DNA from: Limnohabitans sp.
GTDB taxonomy: Bacteria; Pseudomonadota; Gammaproteobacteria; Burkholderiales; Burkholderiaceae_C
Length of the DNA stretch: 8,957 nt
NCBI GenBank assembly: GCA_018883305.1
Contig: VEQI01000113.1
Coordinates: 1 to 8,957 of the forward strand
Direction: 5' to 3'
Part shown: piece after piece, positions 6,650 to 8,957 of the stretch
How the letters are laid out: each line of letters opens with the position of its first letter
Numbering within the stretch: the first letter of the stretch is position 1
Notes under the pieces: model-generated
Database searches by the model: none
What the model saw: the letters and a program-made list of their open reading frames with translations, nothing else
What the model was told of the DNA's origin: nothing
Translations under genes and position numbers: made by a program

Positions 6650-7633
6650 TCAGTCCGCCTTCGCGCCAGACAGCCGCACGGCCAGCGCCCATTTGTCGAT
6701 CTCGGCCTGGATGTAGCGCGCAAAGTCCTCGGGGCGGGTAGCGGTGGGTTCCGCGCCCAAACCCGAGAGTTGCTCCTTGATGTCTGTCGCCTCCACGTAG
6801 TGACTGAGCAGGGCTTTGTGGAGCGTGTCGATCACCTCGCGTGGCGTGCCCTTGGGGGCGGCCAGGCCGATCCAGGCTGGCGCCTCGAAGTTGCCCAGTC
6901 CGGCCTCGGCCATGGTGGGCACCTGGGGGGCTGCGGGGTTGCGTGCCTTGCTGGCCACGGCCAGCAGACGCAGCTTGCCCGACTTGCCATGCGGGATGAG
7001 CGCGGCACTGGTGTCAATCAGCACCGGCACCTGACCCCCGATGACATCGGTGATGGCGGCTGGCGCGCCCTTGTAGGGGATATGCACCAGGTCGATCCCC
7101 TGCGCATTCTTGAACAGCTCCATCGTGAGGTGACTGGTCACGCCACTGCCGGCCGAGGCATAGTGGATCTTGCCCGGCTGCGCTTTGGCCATGGACACCA
7201 GTTCAGCCGCGGTCTGTGCCGGAAAGTTCGGGTTGCAGGCCAGGAACAACGGCACGATGGCCAGCTGGCTGATGGGGGTGAAGTCTTTCAGCGGGTGATA
7301 GGGCAGCTTGGAATACAGGCTGACATTGATGGCCATGGTGCCGCTGGACCCCACCACCAGGGTGTAGCCATCGGGGGCGGCCTTGGCCACCAGTTCGGAG
7401 CCGATGATGCCGGCCGCACCGGGCTTGTTGTCCACCACCACCGGCTGACCCAGGGCCTCTTGCAGTTTCTTGGCCGTGGCGCGGGCGATGATGTCGGTGG
7501 CTTGTCCGGGCGGGAAACCCACCACCAGACGAATGGGCCGATCCGGATAGGCCGCGTGGGCGGACCACACGCACAGGCCCAGACTCAGCAGGCCCAGCAG
7601 GCGGCGTGCATGTCGATGCAGAGAACTTCTCAT
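6650..7633 (-). CDS. Bug/TctC-type periplasmic solute-binding protein
   Basis: A 327-residue extracytoplasmic receptor of the tripartite tricarboxylate transporter family (Bug proteins), greatly expanded in Burkholderiales. The N-terminus is a typical Sec signal peptide: basic SSLHRHARR, hydrophobic LLGLLSLGLCVW and a likely cleavage after SAHA (residue 27). Cys21 is not in a proper lipobox, so a soluble periplasmic protein is expected. The mature part begins AYPDRPIRLVVGFPPG, then TDIIAR, VVVDNKPGAAGIIGSELVAKA, PDGYTLVVG, HIPYKGAPAAITDVIGGQV and LRLLAVAS, all standard Bug landmarks. The ATG at 7633 has AAGG 6 nt upstream. No TctA or TctB membrane gene is visible, so it must borrow a transporter encoded elsewhere or act as a sensor. 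Its place in the operon suggests it captures the pathway's carboxylate substrate; that is inference. Confidence 0.95.
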   Translation of the reverse strand: MRSSLHRHARRLLGLLSLGLCVWSAHAAYPDRPIRLVVGFPPGQATDIIARATAKKLQEALGQPVVVDNKPGAAGIIGSELVAKAAPDGYTLVVGSSGTMAINVSLYSKLPYHPLKDFTPISQLAIVPLFLACNPNFPAQTAAELVSMAKAQPGKIHYASAGSGVTSHLTMELFKNAQGIDLVHIPYKGAPAAITDVIGGQVPVLIDTSAALIPHGKSGKLRLLAVASKARNPAAPQVPTMAEAGLGNFEAPAWIGLAAPKGTPREVIDTLHKALLSHYVEATDIKEQLSGLGAEPTATRPEDFARYIQAEIDKWALAVRLSGAKAD

Positions 7634-7688
7634 GGCAGACCTTTCATGGGGAACTCAAGGGGGGAGGACGCGCAGGGGTTGGGGGCTG
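7634..7688 (-). other. 55-bp C-rich spacer between maoC-like and tctC-like genes
   Basis: This is the only sizeable gap inside the operon. The transcript would be C-rich; the opposite (plus) strand has four G-runs of four or more at 7648-7651, 7659-7664, 7675-7678 and 7681-7685, with loops of 7, 10 and 2. That is looser than the standard G-quadruplex rule. No promoter or terminator is evident. The spacer holds the ribosome-binding site of the binding-protein gene. Confidence 0.5.
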
Positions 7689-8192
7689 TCATTCGCCAAC
7701 GCCATGGCCGCGCTTGGCCACCAAAAAAGTGCGCTCAAACGTCATGACCTTGACCTGGTCCTGATTGAAGGCGGAGGTCATCACGGTGACCACACCCTGG
7801 GTGGGGCGCGATTTGGACTCGCGCTTGTCCAGCACACGGGTTTCCGCATACAGCGTGTCACCGGCAAACACCGGTGCCAGCAGTTGGATATCTTTCCAGC
7901 CCAGATTGGCGATGGCCTTGGCGCTCACGTCATTGACGGTCATGCCCACCACCACGGCCAGGGACAGCGGACTGCTCACCAGCAGACGGCCAAACTCGCT
8001 CTTGGCGGCAAAGGCGGCGTCGCAGTGCAGGGGGTGCTGGTTCATGGTCAGCAACGAGAACTGGATGTTGTCGTTGTCGGTCAGGGTGCGCCCCGGGCGG
8101 TGTTCATACACGTCGCCCACGGTGAAGTCTTCGAAGTAACGGCCATAGGAGGCGCGGTAGCGTTGAGGGGCGATTTCGACGGCGGTCAGCAT
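7689..8192 (-). CDS. MaoC-family hot-dog (de)hydratase, itaconyl/mesaconyl-CoA hydratase-like
   Basis: A 167-residue single hot-dog-fold protein that would hydrate an enoyl-CoA to a 3-hydroxyacyl-CoA. Landmarks: GRYFEDFTVGDVYEHRPGRT (17-36), TMNQHPLHCD (49-58), FGRLLVSSPLSLA (67-79), ANLGWKDIQLLAPVFAGDTL (95-114) and KRESKSRP (123-130). This matches the branch of MaoC proteins that I associate with mesaconyl- and itaconyl-CoA hydratases and with CaiB/acyl-CoA dehydrogenase clusters. The classic (R)-hydratase 2 motif DxNPxH is NQHPLH here: His56 is kept, but the Asp position is Asn51. I recall the same change in relatives, so it seems a subfamily trait rather than a lesion. The ATG at 8192 has GAGGAA 5 nt upstream; the in-frame upstream start at 8273 would run through the promoter region. 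It is the first gene of the operon. Activity inferred from context. Confidence 0.9.
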   Translation of the reverse strand: MLTAVEIAPQRYRASYGRYFEDFTVGDVYEHRPGRTLTDNDNIQFSLLTMNQHPLHCDAAFAAKSEFGRLLVSSPLSLAVVVGMTVNDVSAKAIANLGWKDIQLLAPVFAGDTLYAETRVLDKRESKSRPTQGVVTVMTSAFNQDQVKVMTFERTFLVAKRGHGVGE

Positions 8193-8197
8193 GTGTG

Positions 8198-8203
8198 TTC
8201 CTC
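8198..8203 (-). promoter_or_regulatory. Ribosome-binding site of the maoC-like gene
   Basis: GAGGAA on the minus strand, 5 nt before the ATG at 8192. It is the strongest Shine-Dalgarno sequence in the operon and decides the start against the longer reading frame that begins at 8273. Confidence 0.75.
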
Positions 8204-8214
8204 GGATCAATGAA

Positions 8215-8244
8215 TTTGTACGGACAATTAATTTTATGGAACAA
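8215..8244 (-). promoter_or_regulatory. Candidate promoter of the maoC-to-citE operon
   Basis: On the minus strand, TTGTTC (8244-8239) and TACAAA (8220-8215) form -35 and -10-like elements with an 18-bp spacer. An alternative -10, TAAAAT (8236-8231), matches five of six consensus bases but has no good -35 partner. Both lie in the most AT-rich stretch of the window, 20 to 50 bp before the first operon gene. Either choice places the HutC-like palindrome on the -10 element or the start of transcription, a normal repressor position. Prediction by eye only. Confidence 0.45.
8216..8227. promoter_or_regulatory. HutC-like palindrome, probable operator of the local GntR/UTRA regulator
   Basis: TTGTACGGACAA is symmetric at 10 of 12 positions (TTGTnCGnACAA), and A8214/T8229 extend the symmetry. 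GntR-family operators follow a GT-spacer-AC plan, and the HutC site I recall from Pseudomonas has TTGTATGTACAA; the minus-strand reading TTGTCCGTACAA matches it at 10 of 12 positions. It lies 23 bp upstream of the maoC-like ATG and overlaps the predicted promoter. The only GntR/UTRA gene in the window is in the operon it would control. Confidence 0.6.
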
Positions 8245-8270
8245 ATCCACGCGGACTGTCTCGGTTGGGT

Positions 8271-8286
8271 CAAGGGTTTTCCCTTG
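8271..8286. repeat. Short perfect inverted repeat CAAGGG-TTTT-CCCTTG
   Basis: Six perfectly complementary base pairs around a TTTT loop, midway in the divergent region. No T-run follows on either strand, so it does not look like an intrinsic terminator. It may be a protein-binding site or chance. Confidence 0.45.
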
Positions 8287-8298
8287 GTGAGGGTGAGG

Positions 8299-8325
8299 TT
8301 GTCAGGGCATGGTCCTCCTCATAAT
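8299..8325 (+). promoter_or_regulatory. Weak candidate promoter of the oxidoreductase gene
   Basis: TTGTCA (8299-8304, five of six matches to the -35 consensus) and CATAAT (8320-8325, five of six matches to the -10 consensus) are separated by only 15 bp, shorter than the usual 16-18. The start of transcription would be about 70 nt before the ATG at 8405. Suggestive only. Confidence 0.3.
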
Positions 8326-8393
8326 GGCCGACCGAAGCATCTTGTCTAGCGCGTGGGCGTTGGGGCCAAGGTGCAATCCGTTCGCACCACCTG

Positions 8394-8398
8394 AAGGA
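8394..8398 (+). promoter_or_regulatory. Ribosome-binding site of the oxidoreductase gene
   Basis: AAGGA, 6 nt before the ATG at 8405; it fixes this start and makes the gene a clear divergent partner of the operon. Confidence 0.7.
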
Positions 8399-8404
8399 AT
8401 CCCC

Positions 8405-8957
8405 ATGAGTCAAGAAGACCAGCGCCCGACGATCGGTTTTGTCGGGCTGGGCGTGATGGGCACGCCCATGGTCAGTCATCTGCATGGCCACGGCTACATC
8501 GTGACCTTGAATGACCTGCAACACGAGCACACCGAGGCCCTGGCGGCTCGTCTGGGTGCCGGTGCCCGTGCGGTTCGCACGCCACGCGAAGTGGCGCAGG
8601 CCAGCGACATCGTGATCACCATGCTGCCGCACGGAGGCGTGGTTCAGAGTGTGACCTTTGGCCCTGACGGGCTGGCGGCCGGCTTTCGACCAGGCAGCTT
8701 GCTGCTGGACACTTCGTCGGCCGAGCCCTGGTTGACCAAGGACACGGCGGCCCGGTTGGCCGAACAAGGCGTGAGCGTGGTGGATGCACCGGTTTCGGGC
8801 GCGCAATGGGGGGCGGAGGCCGCCAACCTGGTCTTCATGGTGGGTGGTTCGGCCGAGGACCTGGCGCGCGTGCAGCCTGTGCTGCGCTGCATGGGACCTT
8901 CGATTTTTCATCTGGGCCCGTTGGGTGCGGGGCATTCGATGAAGTGCATCAACAACC
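8405..8957 (+). CDS. 3-hydroxyisobutyrate dehydrogenase-family oxidoreductase (3' partial)
   Basis: The frame is open to the window edge, showing 184 residues of a protein normally about 290-300 long. The family oxidises or reduces beta-hydroxyacids (3-hydroxyisobutyrate, tartronate semialdehyde and relatives) with NAD(P). The dinucleotide motif GFVGLGVMGTPM is at residues 11-22; Asp37, at the end of the second strand (VTLND), suggests NAD rather than NADP. The substrate motif DAPVSG is at 127-132, and Lys180 in GAGHSMKCINN is the expected catalytic lysine. After DAPVSG the usual GG..GA..GTL is replaced by AQWGAEAANL, so this is a side branch of the family. It is transcribed away from the catabolic operon and shares its control region, which may mean shared regulation. 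The substrate is unknown, and the C-terminal helical domain is outside the window. Confidence 0.93.
   Translation, partial: MSQEDQRPTIGFVGLGVMGTPMVSHLHGHGYIVTLNDLQHEHTEALAARLGAGARAVRTPREVAQASDIVITMLPHGGVVQSVTFGPDGLAAGFRPGSLLLDTSSAEPWLTKDTAARLAEQGVSVVDAPVSGAQWGAEAANLVFMVGGSAEDLARVQPVLRCMGPSIFHLGPLGAGHSMKCINN

Larger units (their letters stand above)
8193..8404. promoter_or_regulatory. Divergent intergenic control region
   Basis: A 212-bp region without genes separates the operon (leftward) from the oxidoreductase gene (rightward). It contains the AT-rich stretch 8205-8246 with the operator and operon promoter, a 6-bp hairpin at 8271-8286, a possible rightward promoter near 8299-8325, and a TTGTCTAG element (8342-8349) that resembles half of a GntR-type site. 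No small gene with convincing start and ribosome-binding site was seen. Confidence 0.7.

Noticed and set aside
6649..6723. N-terminal extension of the MmgE/PrpD gene to 6723
   Set aside because: The added residues are Arg-rich, overlap the end of the binding-protein gene, and precede a well-placed ribosome-binding site for the ATG at 6648.
4531..6741. A 736-codon open frame on the plus strand
   Set aside because: It is antisense to two clear genes (acyl-CoA dehydrogenase and MmgE/PrpD). Its translation is rich in Gly, His, Gln and Arg with no recognisable domain, which is typical of antisense frames in high-GC DNA with strong codon bias.
6647..7747. A 366-codon open frame on the plus strand
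   Set aside because: It lies antisense to the Bug/TctC gene, has a Gly/His/Gln-rich translation without domains, and no ribosome-binding site.
7632..8213. A 193-codon plus-strand frame opposite the maoC-like gene
   Set aside because: It is antisense to a recognisable MaoC protein and has low-complexity Gly/His/Gln content.
8271..8286. Hairpin considered as an intrinsic terminator
   Set aside because: The T residues are in the loop rather than after the stem, and it lies between divergent genes where no transcript should end.
8270..8935. A 221-codon minus-strand frame that could prolong the operon upstream
   Set aside because: It is antisense to the clear 3-hydroxyisobutyrate dehydrogenase-family gene; its translation is Arg/His/Gln-rich with no domain.
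1..8957. Mobile elements, CRISPR arrays, tRNA or rRNA genes
   Set aside because: No transposase, integrase, regularly spaced repeats, terminal inverted repeats or recognisable structural RNA was found; composition is uniform apart from the AT-rich promoter region.

Overview
The window (about 60% GC by eye, tightly packed, strong third-position G/C preference) looks like chromosomal DNA of a Burkholderiales betaproteobacterium, probably Comamonadaceae-like. The reasons are the orphan Bug/TctC solute-binding protein, the CaiB/CitE/MaoC/acyl-CoA dehydrogenase catabolic cluster and the DUF2783-type small protein beside a FAD monooxygenase. The organism assignment is inference. I saw no rRNA, tRNA, IS element, phage gene or CRISPR array.

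Layout. (1) Positions 1-1239, plus strand: the 3' part of a PheA/TfdB-type FAD aromatic monooxygenase, then a 68-residue DUF2783-like protein 14 bp downstream. (2) Positions 1240-1275: a 36-bp convergent junction with two adjacent 13-bp repeats and no recognisable terminator. (3) Positions 1276-8192, minus strand: a seven-gene operon, in transcription order MaoC hydratase, Bug/TctC binding protein, MmgE/PrpD protein, acyl-CoA dehydrogenase, CaiB/BaiF CoA-transferase, GntR/UTRA regulator, CitE-like CoA-ester lyase. Six of its seven genes are separated by 15 bp or less or overlap by 4 nt; only the first junction has a 55-bp spacer. (4) Positions 8193-8404: a divergent control region with an AT-rich stretch, a HutC-like palindrome TTGTACGGACAA and promoter-like elements. 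(5) Positions 8405 to the end, plus strand: the 5' part of a 3-hydroxyisobutyrate dehydrogenase-family oxidoreductase.

How the genes may work together. The CoA-transferase would activate a carboxylic acid, the acyl-CoA dehydrogenase could introduce a double bond, the MaoC protein would hydrate an enoyl-CoA, and the CitE-like lyase would split a 3-hydroxyacyl-CoA such as citramalyl-CoA into acetyl-CoA and an oxoacid. Transferase + MaoC hydratase + CitE lyase is the known logic of bacterial itaconate degradation (Ict, Ich, Ccl). As I recall, the Pseudomonas cluster also carries an acyl-CoA dehydrogenase and an MmgE/PrpD protein. This operon differs in having a dedicated periplasmic binding protein and a built-in GntR/UTRA regulator instead of a LysR one. 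The best reading is therefore a variant operon for itaconate or another branched C5 dicarboxylate, autoregulated through the palindrome upstream of maoC. The substrate is not proven by the sequence.
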